29,036 bases of DNA, taken from Clostridia bacterium. Lineage in GTDB: Bacteria > Bacillota > Clostridia > Oscillospirales > CAG-272. Below the pieces are notes generated by a model, which saw nothing but the letters and a program-made list of their open reading frames with translations, had not been told where the DNA came from and did no database searches. The position numbers and the translations under genes are program-made. Within the stretch, counting starts at the first letter, position 1. Every line of letters begins with the position of its first letter. The stretch is taken from the NCBI GenBank assembly GCA_017621015.1, contig JAGAUC010000004.1, forward strand, positions 1 through 29,036, written 5' to 3'. Positions 23,066 to 29,036 of this stretch are shown piece after piece.

Positions 23066-23094
23066 ATTCTATCACAAAATTTAAGAAAAATCAA
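23066..23094 (-). promoter_or_regulatory. Promoter of the predicted small RNA
   Basis: Minus strand: -35 TTGATT (23094-23089), 17-bp spacer ending in TGA (extended -10), -10 TAGAAT (23071-23066). It points away from the XRE gene at 23113 into the intergenic space. Confidence 0.6.
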
Positions 23095-23112
23095 TAGGAG
23101 GAGATCAATTTA

Positions 23113-23577
23113 ATGAAAGAAAATAATACGTTCGGTGCCAGGCTAAAAGAACTTCGTTCCAAGGCCAAAATTTCACAACAAGAATTGTCAAAAATATTAG
23201 GCATTTCAAAAAGCAGCATAAATATGTATGAGCGTGATGAGCGAGAGCCCGGCATCGAAACCATAAAAGCATTTGCCGATTACTTTAATGTGTCAACGGA
23301 TTACCTTTTGGGACAAAATGCCCCCCAAAAAAGTATCAAAGAAGTAAAAAAATACGGATTAACGGACGAGCAAGTGGAGGCGGAGATCGCTCGGCTAAAT
23401 GCCTCCGAGGCGGTGGCTTTGGCAAGGCACGAGCAAAGGCTTAAATTTCGCCGCAGGCAATATCTGTATCAGCTCAGAGACTATGAGAAGAAGGGAAAGG
23501 CTCTTCTTGCGGCAGGTATGACAAGAGAGGTGCTTGATGCGCTCTATAGGGGCGAAACCGAGTCTGAATTGAATTAG
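23113..23577 (+). CDS. Second XRE-family regulator
   Basis: 154 residues. Residues ~5-65 are a strong Cro/C1 helix-turn-helix (FGARLKELRSKAKISQQELSKILGISKSSINMYERDEREPGIETIKAFADYFNVSTDYLLGQ). The C-terminal half is a basic, helical region (ARHEQRLKFRRRQYLYQLRDYEKKGKALL) of no recognised family. It follows AGGAGGAGATC and is the first of a close run of plus-strand genes. It may be an anti-repressor or a regulator of early genes. Confidence 0.85.
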   Translation: MKENNTFGARLKELRSKAKISQQELSKILGISKSSINMYERDEREPGIETIKAFADYFNVSTDYLLGQNAPQKSIKEVKKYGLTDEQVEAEIARLNASEAVALARHEQRLKFRRRQYLYQLRDYEKKGKALLAAGMTREVLDALYRGETESELN

Positions 23578-23587
23578 GAGGGCTACT

Positions 23588-23713
23588 ATGTCAATCGAAC
23601 AAATGAGAGCCGAGGTGGCGAAGCTCTATCCCGGTTATGCGTGGAAGATGCGTGTTCAGGCTATGTCGGACGCGCAGATCCTGGCAATCTACAACAAACA
23701 GATAAGGAGGTAG
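23588..23713 (+). CDS. Small phage protein (41 residues)
   Basis: MSIEQMRAEVAKLYPGYAWK... ends ILAIYNKQIRR. AGGAGG precedes the ATG, and the last codons of this gene (ATAAGGAGGTAG) contain the ribosome binding site of the next one, which argues that the frame is real. Mostly helical and basic at the end; function unknown. Confidence 0.65.
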   Translation: MSIEQMRAEVAKLYPGYAWKMRVQAMSDAQILAIYNKQIRR

Positions 23714-23716
23714 CGT

Positions 23717-23959
23717 ATGGCAAGGCTATCGGCAGATATGCGGCGGCGGGAAGCCAAGCGCATCGGGGACAACATCGCGTGGCACATGGTCACGGGTGGC
23801 ATCACCAAGAAGCGTGTGGCGGAGTATCTTGGCTATTCGCTTCCGACCGTTTATCTTAAATGTAAGGACGCGAGGCTTTGGACGCTCGATGAGCTGTTCA
23901 GCCTCTGCAATCTATTCAACTGTGAGCTCACTAAGCTCGTGGGAAAGGAAAGTGTATGA
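23717..23959 (+). CDS. Small HTH phage protein
   Basis: 80 residues. RIGDNIAWHMVTGGITKKRVAEYLGYSLPTVYLKCKDARLWTLDELFSLCNLFNCELTKLVG resembles the Cro-like protein at 22762 in layout: a helix-turn-helix around residues 20-60 and a final helical pair. A DNA-binding role in early control is likely. Its ribosome binding site lies inside the previous gene's end; its stop overlaps the next start (ATGA). Confidence 0.75.
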   Translation: MARLSADMRRREAKRIGDNIAWHMVTGGITKKRVAEYLGYSLPTVYLKCKDARLWTLDELFSLCNLFNCELTKLVGKESV

Positions 23960-24126
23960 AAAGAAAATTACTTAAAATCTTAGAAGCGATCGCGCTTCCG
24001 TTTATCAGTGTGGCGGTGATGATCGACGAGAGCAAGCGGCTGAATGAAGACGGCTCGTGGGACAAATACCACGCGCGGAGGAACAAAAGGCTTATGAAAA
24101 AAGCAGAAAGGAAGGCAAATAAATGA
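23956..24126 (+). CDS. Small basic phage protein (56 residues)
   Basis: MKRKLLKILEAIALPFISVAVMIDESKRLNEDGSWDKYHARRNKRLMKKAERKANK: an amphipathic or hydrophobic first half and a strongly basic C-terminus. ATGA overlaps at both ends place it in the operon between the HTH protein and the Rad50-like ATPase. Unknown function. Confidence 0.65.
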   Translation: MKRKLLKILEAIALPFISVAVMIDESKRLNEDGSWDKYHARRNKRLMKKAERKANK

Positions 24127-26060
24127 AAAATATCAGAATCAAGACCCTGCGTCTTGAAAATTTCAAATGTCACAAGAGTCTGGTGCTTGACTTTAATGGC
24201 GGCGACGCTTCGATCTACGGTGACAACGCGACGGGCAAGACCAGCATTTACGATGCTCTCACCTGGCTTCTTTTTGGCAAGGACAGCAAGGGAAACGGCG
24301 AAAAGAACATTGAGATCAAGCCCCTGGGGGCAGACGGTGAGGTCCTTGACCATTTGGCCGAGACAGCGGTGGAGGCCGTGCTTCTCGTTGATGGGGAGGA
24401 GATCACCCTGCGCCGCACCCAAAAAGAGGTATGGTCGACCAAGCGCGGAAGCACCGAGGCGGTCTTTGACGGGAACACGAGCGAATTCTACATCGACGGC
24501 GTGCCGTGTAAGAAATACGTTTTTACCGAAAAGATCGACGAGCTTGTCAATGAGGATACTTTCCGTCTTCTGACAAGTGTATCGCATTTTGCGGACGGTA
24601 TCTCCTGGCAGGATCGGCGTGCGGTGCTTTTTCAGGTGGCGGCGGTTGCCGATGACGAGACGATCCTTGCGAGTGACGAGCGTTTTCGGCCGCTTATCGA
24701 CGGCAAGGGCAGACTTTCCATTGACGATTATAAAAAGAAGCTTGTCGCGGAAAAGCGCGGCTTTGTGGGGGCAAAGACCGAGATCCCCGCGCGCATCAAC
24801 GAATGTCAGAAGACCATTGAGGACGTGCAGGCGCTTGATTTCGACGCGGCCCGTGCCTCGCTGGAGATGCTGAATGCTAAGAGCGAGAGGCTGAGAGCCG
24901 ATCTGCTTGCCATTGAACACGATACGGCCAGCGAAAAGAAGCGTATGGAGATCGATGCCGCGGGGCTGGATCTTGAGCGGCTTGAAGGAGAAAACAGGCT
25001 TTTCCGCTCTCAGCAGACGGCGAATGCGCCCGATATGGAAGGAATGAAGCGCAGGCTCTCCTATCTGCAGGCACAGCACAGCTCCAAGAGCCTTCAGATG
25101 AAGGCGGCGGCCGGTGCTATAGAAACCTGCGACAAGGAGATCGCCGCCTCCCGTGAGCGTTGGATCTCGACCAACGCCGAGATCTTTTCCTCGGGTACCT
25201 GTCTCTCTTGCGGACAACCTCTTCCTGCGGCGCAGCTTGCGGTTGCGCGGGACAATTTTGAAGCGCAAAAGGCAAGACGTCTCCGCGAGATCGAGCAAAC
25301 GGCGAATGCCCACAAGGAGTCAAGAGCCGGGCAGGAGGCTCGTCTTGGGGAGCTCACCGAGGAAAGCGCCGCACTTGAGAGCGAGATCACCAAGATCGCC
25401 GGGGAGCTCACGGCGGCCGAGAAATGTGCGGTGGAGCCCGTAGATATGGAAGGATACGCCGAGAAGAAGGCGGAAATGCAGGAAAAGATCCGTGCCCTGC
25501 AAAGTGAGCTTGCGGATATGGCGCAGGGAAGCGCGAGCGTGAAGGCCGAGATCCAGCGACAGATCGAAGAAGCCAAGAGCGAATCGGACAAGCAGAGGGA
25601 TATCATCAGCAAGGAGGCCCTGCTTGCCTATTCACAAAAGCGCATCGAGGAGCTTCGGGAGGACGCGGCGAATGCCGCTGCTTGTCTTGATGCCATTGAG
25701 AGTATGCTGTTCCTTATCGACGAGTATTCGAGATATAAGACGCGGTACGTTGAGGACAGCATCAACGGTATGTTCCGCATTGCCCGTTTCCGTCTTTTCC
25801 GAGAGCAGGCGAACGGCGGCGTTGAGGACCGTTGCGACGTGGTGCTTGATGGCATTCCCTATATCAATCTCAACAGCGGCGCAAAGATCAATGTTGGGAT
25901 CGACATCATAAATGCGCTCTCTGCCGCCTATGGCGTGAGTGTTCCTCTGTTTGTGGACAACGCGGAGAGTGTGACAAGACTTGAAGAATCAAAGGCACAG
26001 ATCATTCGGTTGGTCGTGGCCGAAAAAGAAAAGGAGATCAAAGTAAGCTATGAAAATTAA
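24123..26060 (+). CDS. Rad50/SMC-like AAA ATPase with zinc hook (phage recombination)
   Basis: 645 residues. The start IKTLRLENFKCHKSLVLDFNGGDASIYGDNATGKTS holds the Walker A motif (Gly33-Thr40). Long coiled coils (~195-340 and ~370-540) flank a CxxC zinc hook, CLSCGQPL (Cys360, Cys363). The C-terminal lobe has the signature-like LNSGAKINVGIDIINALS and Walker B VPLFVDNAES (~606-615). This is the domain order of SbcC/Rad50 and of phage gp46-type ATPases that work with a nuclease in end processing. No SbcD-like partner is next to it; the downstream metallo-beta-lactamase-fold gene is broken. ATGA overlap upstream; 11-bp overlap with the next gene. Confidence 0.88.
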   Translation: MKNIRIKTLRLENFKCHKSLVLDFNGGDASIYGDNATGKTSIYDALTWLLFGKDSKGNGEKNIEIKPLGADGEVLDHLAETAVEAVLLVDGEEITLRRTQKEVWSTKRGSTEAVFDGNTSEFYIDGVPCKKYVFTEKIDELVNEDTFRLLTSVSHFADGISWQDRRAVLFQVAAVADDETILASDERFRPLIDGKGRLSIDDYKKKLVAEKRGFVGAKTEIPARINECQKTIEDVQALDFDAARASLEMLNAKSERLRADLLAIEHDTASEKKRMEIDAAGLDLERLEGENRLFRSQQTANAPDMEGMKRRLSYLQAQHSSKSLQMKAAAGAIETCDKEIAASRERWISTNAEIFSSGTCLSCGQPLPAAQLAVARDNFEAQKARRLREIEQTANAHKESRAGQEARLGELTEESAALESEITKIAGELTAAEKCAVEPVDMEGYAEKKAEMQEKIRALQSELADMAQGSASVKAEIQRQIEEAKSESDKQRDIISKEALLAYSQKRIEELREDAANAAACLDAIESMLFLIDEYSRYKTRYVEDSINGMFRIARFRLFREQANGGVEDRCDVVLDGIPYINLNSGAKINVGIDIINALSAAYGVSVPLFVDNAESVTRLEESKAQIIRLVVAEKEKEIKVSYEN

Positions 26061-26637
26061 GGACAGAGCAAAACCGAAGATCCCGCCCGTTGCGGAGGGA
26101 GTATATATGGCCATTTGTGTCGGGATCATCGATCTCGGCGAGCAGTATTCCGAAATGTTTAAAAGCTATTCCAACAAGGTCAAGGTCGTTTGGGAGCTGA
26201 TGGGCGAGACCGTGGAGGTGGACGGTGAGCAAAAGCCGAGACAGCTTTCAAGGGATTTCACGATCTCCTCCTCCCAAAAGGCAAAGCTTCGTGAATTCAT
26301 CTCGACCTGGGTGACCAAGACCTTTTCCGACGAGGAATTTGCGGAATTTGACCTCTTTGATCTCTTGGGCAGGGCTTGTCAGGTGTCGGTCGTACATAAC
26401 GAAACGCACGAATATGCGAACGTTAACAGCGTGATGGCGATCCCCAAGGGCTTTCCCGTGCCGACCACAACCACCGAGCTTATCAAGTGGGATATGCAGG
26501 CGTGGGATGATGAAGCCTTTGCCAAGCTGCCCGAATGGTATCAGGAGCAGATCAAGAAATCCACCGAGTATCAGAAGGATCACGCGCCCGAGACCACGGT
26601 AGAGGTCAAGGCTGAGGAAAAGGAGTGTCCGATATGA
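26050..26637 (+). CDS. Conserved early phage protein, possibly ssDNA-binding
   Basis: 195 residues. The N-terminal two thirds are beta-rich (KPKIPPVAEGVYMAICVGIIDLGEQYSE..., KVKVVWELMGETVEVDGEQKPRQLSRDFTISSSQKAKLREFISTW), and the C-terminus is acidic (AFAKLPEWYQEQIKKSTEYQKDHAPETTVEVKAEEKE). The pattern is common next to recombination ATPases or RecT-type genes in Firmicutes phages. An OB-fold-like front with an acidic tail recalls ssDNA-binding proteins, but that assignment is inference. The gene overlaps the ATPase by 11 bases, and its stop overlaps the next start (ATGA). Confidence 0.7.
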   Translation: MKIKDRAKPKIPPVAEGVYMAICVGIIDLGEQYSEMFKSYSNKVKVVWELMGETVEVDGEQKPRQLSRDFTISSSQKAKLREFISTWVTKTFSDEEFAEFDLFDLLGRACQVSVVHNETHEYANVNSVMAIPKGFPVPTTTTELIKWDMQAWDDEAFAKLPEWYQEQIKKSTEYQKDHAPETTVEVKAEEKECPI

Positions 26638-27331
26638 AATTTGAATCGTTAGCTTCTTCCTCTCACGGAAACGCCTACATCGTAAGCGACAGAGATACCC
26701 GCATTCTTCTTGAGTGCGGGATCTCCTACAAGCAACTGCAGAAGCTCTCTGGCTTCTCACTCTCGGAGTTTAAGGCCTGCATCGTATCTCACGAGCACAA
26801 GGACCACGCCAAGAGCGTGGAGGATCTTATTGGGCGCGGTATGGAGGTCTATATGAGCTACGGCACGGCGCAGGCGCTTGAGGTCGATTCGGCAAGCCTT
26901 ATTGAGAGTATGGAGCAATTCAACGTTGGCAGCTTTGACATCGTGCCTTTTGCCACTTTTCACGATGCGTCAGAGCCGCTCGGTTTTCTTATCAAGAGCC
27001 GTGCGGACGGGGAAGTGCTTGCCTTTGCGACCGATACGGTAAATCTGCGGTACAAATTCCCGGGGCTTACCATTCTTGCCATCGAGGCGAACTATGACAA
27101 AACGTGCTGGATCGTTGCGAGAAGCTTCCCGACAAGGTGCGGCACCGTATCACCAACGCCCACATGGAGATCAATACCCTGTGTGATTATTTGCGCTCGC
27201 TTGATTTATCGGAGTGCCGCGAGATCCATCTTTTACATCTGTCCGATGCAACCAGCCGAGAGGCCGAATTTGTGACCAAGGTGGCAAATACGGTGCCTGC
27301 CGGAATCCATATTAATGCTTGTAAGAAATGA
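26634..27331 (+). pseudogene. Metallo-beta-lactamase-fold hydrolase, frameshifted
   Basis: The front part (26634 to ~27101) reads MKFESLASSSHGNAYIVSDRDTRILLECGIS...CIVSHEHKDHAKS with the HxHxDH metal motif, and later HDASEPLGF and AFATDTV, as in the YycJ-like subgroup often found in phages. At 27099-27106 the frame breaks. Adding one A to the AAAA run joins NYDK to NVLDRCEKLPDKVRHRITNAHMEINTLCDYLRSLDLSECREIHLLHLSDATSREAEF..., which ends at 27331. The natural protein would be ~232 residues. Either a real inactivating deletion or a base-calling error in a short A-run. Confidence 0.85.
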
Positions 27332-27341
27332 GGAGGTAGTT

Positions 27342-27947
27342 ATGAAAATTAAAAAAATCGTTGATTTATGCCGTCGCAACGGTGTTGCGCAAATTTATAA
27401 AGACAAAACAGATACACAGTGGCTTGGCGATGGCTATGCTTTGTATCCCCTGTATGGTATTCCAAATCTTAACGAGGACGAGTTCTTTACTACATTCGAT
27501 TTCACGGCAAAGCAAAGAAACAAAATGCTTTTTGCGGAAAGAAAATTTCCCGAGGTGTATTGTTCCTCTGATTTCTGTGCCGATGAAGAACGTTGTCAGG
27601 AACACACACTTAAGATTCCTTTTGGCGCCCGTTTGCTCATACCTTACACGACCCGAGACGGCATCAAGTTTCTTGACAGTGCATACGTCGCACCCTTTGA
27701 GGGGGAAGATTCGGAAATTGAGGTATATGAGCGCAAATCGGAAAGCGGTGAAATGTACTTTGCTATCAAGGTGGGTATGATCCTTCGTGCTATCGTTATG
27801 CCTTTTAACGCTATCAACGAATCCTTTGTTGACAAGATCAAGGAGATTTATCTGCTCTGCGAGGTCTCCCTTCAGAACAAAAACAACGGTATTCCTACGG
27901 CGAAGCAGCTTGGAGTTTTTGACGATAAGAATTCAGAAGAGGAGTGA
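27342..27947 (+). CDS. Hypothetical phage protein
   Basis: 201 residues from the ATG after AGGAGGTAGTT; the frame is open a little further upstream without a better site. It has no membrane segment. The composition is mixed, with an aromatic front (WLGDGYALYPLYGIPNLNEDEFFTTFDF), two Cys (YCSSDFCADEERCQEH) and an acidic end (DDKNSEEE). No known family is recognised. It lies in the early operon between the broken hydrolase and the replisome organizer. Confidence 0.7.
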   Translation: MKIKKIVDLCRRNGVAQIYKDKTDTQWLGDGYALYPLYGIPNLNEDEFFTTFDFTAKQRNKMLFAERKFPEVYCSSDFCADEERCQEHTLKIPFGARLLIPYTTRDGIKFLDSAYVAPFEGEDSEIEVYERKSESGEMYFAIKVGMILRAIVMPFNAINESFVDKIKEIYLLCEVSLQNKNNGIPTAKQLGVFDDKNSEEE

Positions 27948-27955
27948 GGTAAGCC

Positions 27956-28705
27956 ATGGCAGAGACCGAGTGGATCAAGCTCTACTTAAAAACCTTTCGG
28001 ACAAGCCGCAAGATCAGCGCGATCGAGCGCATGAAGAACGGTGACACGTTTATCGTGATTTGGTTCAAGCTGCTTTGTCTTGCCGGCGAGATCAACGACG
28101 GCGGTGCCATCTACATTACTCCGAAAATTCCGTTTGATTTTGTTTCTCTTGCGGACGAGCTTAAGAAGCCGCGCGCCATTGTGGAGACGGCCGTGGGAGT
28201 CTTTATTGATCATGATATGCTTACCCGGGACGGCAAAGGCTTTATGCGGATCACGAATTGGGAGAGGTATCAAAACGTTGAGGGGCTTGATAAAATCCGA
28301 GAACAGACGAGAGTGCGAGTGGCACGGTGTCGGGCAAATAAAGGTAACGCCGATGTAACGCCGTGTAACGTTACAGGTAACGCCGATGTAACGCGATGTA
28401 ACGCTATAGAAGAAGAAGGAGAAGAAGATAAAGAAAATTCACTCATTCATTCTATATCGCGCGCGAAAAACGAGGAAACGGAAACGTCATGTCGCCAAAG
28501 ATGCGGCGGCGAGCTTTTTGGCGGCGTGGTGTTTCTGAGTGACGATCAGATCAAAGATCTTCTTGACCGGCTGACACGTGACGAATTCGATCATTACGTT
28601 GGGGTCATTCGCGATCAGGAGCTGAGCGGCAGGCATTACAAGAAAAAAACACACTATCAAGCCATATTGGATATGGCTATGAAGGACAGAAGGCTTAAAA
28701 AGTAA
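27956..28705 (+). CDS. Phage replisome organizer (N-terminal Phage_rep_org_N domain)
   Basis: 249 residues. EWIKLYLKTFRTSRKISAIERMKNGDTFIVIWFKLLCLAGEINDGGAIYITPKIPFDFVSLADEL...VETAVGVFIDHDMLTRDGKGFMRITNWERYQN is the conserved N-terminal domain of Firmicutes phage replisome organizers, a winged-helix origin-binding unit. A repetitive linker (GNADVTPCNVTGNADVTRCNA) and an acidic patch follow, then a DnaD-like or linker C-terminus. It should bind the phage origin and recruit host helicase loader and helicase. The DNA of the linker contains six GTAACG iterons, the likely origin. GAGTGAGGTAAGCC precedes the ATG. Confidence 0.9.
   Translation: MAETEWIKLYLKTFRTSRKISAIERMKNGDTFIVIWFKLLCLAGEINDGGAIYITPKIPFDFVSLADELKKPRAIVETAVGVFIDHDMLTRDGKGFMRITNWERYQNVEGLDKIREQTRVRVARCRANKGNADVTPCNVTGNADVTRCNAIEEEGEEDKENSLIHSISRAKNEETETSCRQRCGGELFGGVVFLSDDQIKDLLDRLTRDEFDHYVGVIRDQELSGRHYKKKTHYQAILDMAMKDRRLKK
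28343..28408 (+). repeat. GTAACG iterons, candidate phage replication origin
   Basis: GTAACG starts at 28344, 28355, 28365, 28377, 28388 and 28398, at steps of 11, 10, 12, 11 and 10 bp. The array is two copies of a ~33-bp unit. One site forms the palindrome GTAACGTTAC (28365-28374). An A/purine-rich stretch (about 28408-28440) and an AT-rich stretch follow, suitable for unwinding. Lying inside the organizer gene, the array matches lambda-O-type origins. Confidence 0.75.
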
Positions 28706-28727
28706 GCCATACAAAAGGAGAGTGCAT

Positions 28728-28832
28728 ATGTATCAAGAAAATTTCTTTAATGAGCTGATTGTTGACAATTTTGCGGGCGGTGGCGGCGCCTCGGTCGGCA
28801 TTGAGCTTGAGAGAGCGATTCAGGGGGCGTGA
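28728..28832 (+). pseudogene. N-terminal remnant of a cytosine-C5 DNA methyltransferase
   Basis: MYQENFFNELIVDNFAGGGGASVGIELERAIQGA ends after 34 residues. VDNFAGGGGAS-x-GIE is motif I (SAM binding) of phage C5-methyltransferases, which normally continue for hundreds of residues. Motifs IV (PCQ) and beyond are absent in all frames before the next gene. A good ribosome binding site (AAAGGAGAGTGCAT) remains, so the short peptide may still be made. Confidence 0.75.
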
Positions 28833-28834
28833 GT

Positions 28835-29036
28835 ATGGAAAAGCAAATAACCATTTTCGGGGACGCCGTGAGGGAAGAACCGTGCGAGAATTGCTACTGT
28901 TGCCGTCATTTTGCCGAGTTTAAGGAGCCGAGGACGTTCACAGAACGAGGCGGAGAATTCACCGTGTTTGGAATGTGCGGCAAGAGTGTCGGCAAGAACG
29001 GCTCGTACAACTTTTATCCCGTGTATGTCCCCGGAG
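28835..29036 (+). CDS. Cys-rich phage protein, partial (cut by window end)
   Basis: The open frame starts ATG two bases after the methyltransferase remnant stops and runs off the edge: MEKQITIFGDAVREEPCENCYCCRHFAEFKEPRTFTERGGEFTVFGMCGKSVGKNGSYNFYPVYVPG. The Cys cluster CENCYCC and a later Cys (GMCGKS) suggest a metal-binding fold. Small proteins of this style are common in early phage operons; the function is unknown. Confidence 0.6.
   Translation, partial: MEKQITIFGDAVREEPCENCYCCRHFAEFKEPRTFTERGGEFTVFGMCGKSVGKNGSYNFYPVYVPG

Noticed and set aside
22988..23077. Three-way-junction RNA: outer arms TTGTGATA/TATCACAA enclosing two hairpins on the plus strand
   Set aside because: The arms do pair, but the right arm coincides with a minus-strand -10 box and the GC stem has its U-run on the minus strand, so a minus-strand transcription unit explains the layout better.
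23931..25313. Long minus-strand open frame opposite the Rad50-like ATPase
   Set aside because: Same reason: low-complexity Leu/Arg-rich translation, no domain, and it covers three overlapping real genes on the plus strand.
27095..27106. Programmed -1 frameshift in the MBL-fold gene
   Set aside because: The sequence GACAAAACG is not an X-XXY-YYZ slippery heptamer and no downstream stimulatory hairpin was seen; a 1-nt loss is simpler.
1..29036. CRISPR array or insertion sequence with transposase
   Set aside because: No regularly spaced repeats with unique spacers and no transposase-like protein were found; the only recombinases are the two integrases.

Overview
The window looks like the chromosome of a spore-forming Clostridia (Firmicutes) with a mobile element in its right third. 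The evidence is a sporulation sigma-G gene, strong AGGAGG-type ribosome binding sites, TTGACA/TATAAT promoters spaced by 17 bp, and moderately GC-rich coding DNA. Family or genus cannot be fixed from the sequence; an anaerobic gut lineage is a reasonable guess.

Host region (1-15663). From the left: a CAT-anticodon tRNA (minus, cut by the window edge); a leucine-rich-repeat membrane-anchored protein; an XRE regulator; murA (peptidoglycan synthesis, TTG start); a two-gene operon of an RluA-type pseudouridine synthase and a DUF3810 membrane metallopeptidase; a secreted SLH-domain protein; a two-helix membrane protein; a DUF6514-like small protein; nrdR; sigG; a 1055-residue ECF sigma factor with a very long duplicated C-terminal extension; a KdgK-like sugar kinase; and a type IA topoisomerase. 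Most units have a visible promoter and an intrinsic terminator.

Decayed island (about 15620-19035). The last codons of the topoisomerase gene overlap, antisense, a fragment of an immA gene: its promoter, ribosome binding site and first ~24 codons. It is closely related to the intact immA at 21595. Next come a lipoprotein, a YHYH/SWIM zinc-finger fusion protein, and a tyrosine integrase broken by a 1-nt loss and a 17-bp tandem duplication, with its second catalytic His changed to Asp. This looks like the eroded end of an older element related to the one on the right.

Integrated prophage or related element (from 19046 past the right edge). A 25-nt 3' end of a tRNA-Gly gene (minus) marks the left attachment site. 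Inward lie an intact integrase, an AT-rich membrane protein (cargo), an ImmA metalloprotease gene, a convergent XRE repressor, a divergent promoter pair studded with AACTT..AAGTT operators, a Cro-like protein, a predicted minus-strand small RNA, and a second XRE regulator. The early operon follows, with many ATGA overlaps: three small proteins, a Rad50/SMC-like ATPase with a zinc hook, a conserved phage protein, a frameshifted metallo-beta-lactamase-fold protein, a hypothetical protein, a replisome organizer carrying six helically phased GTAACG iterons (candidate origin), a 34-residue remnant of a cytosine methyltransferase, and a Cys-rich protein cut by the window end.

Main points of interest. 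(1) The hidden immA fragment under the topoisomerase 3' end. (2) The two immA promoters share a conserved -10 region inside a dyad whose arms differ by three compensatory base-pair changes. (3) The old and new modules form a mirror image around the tRNA fragment. (4) The giant ECF sigma fusion. (5) The candidate intragenic phage origin.
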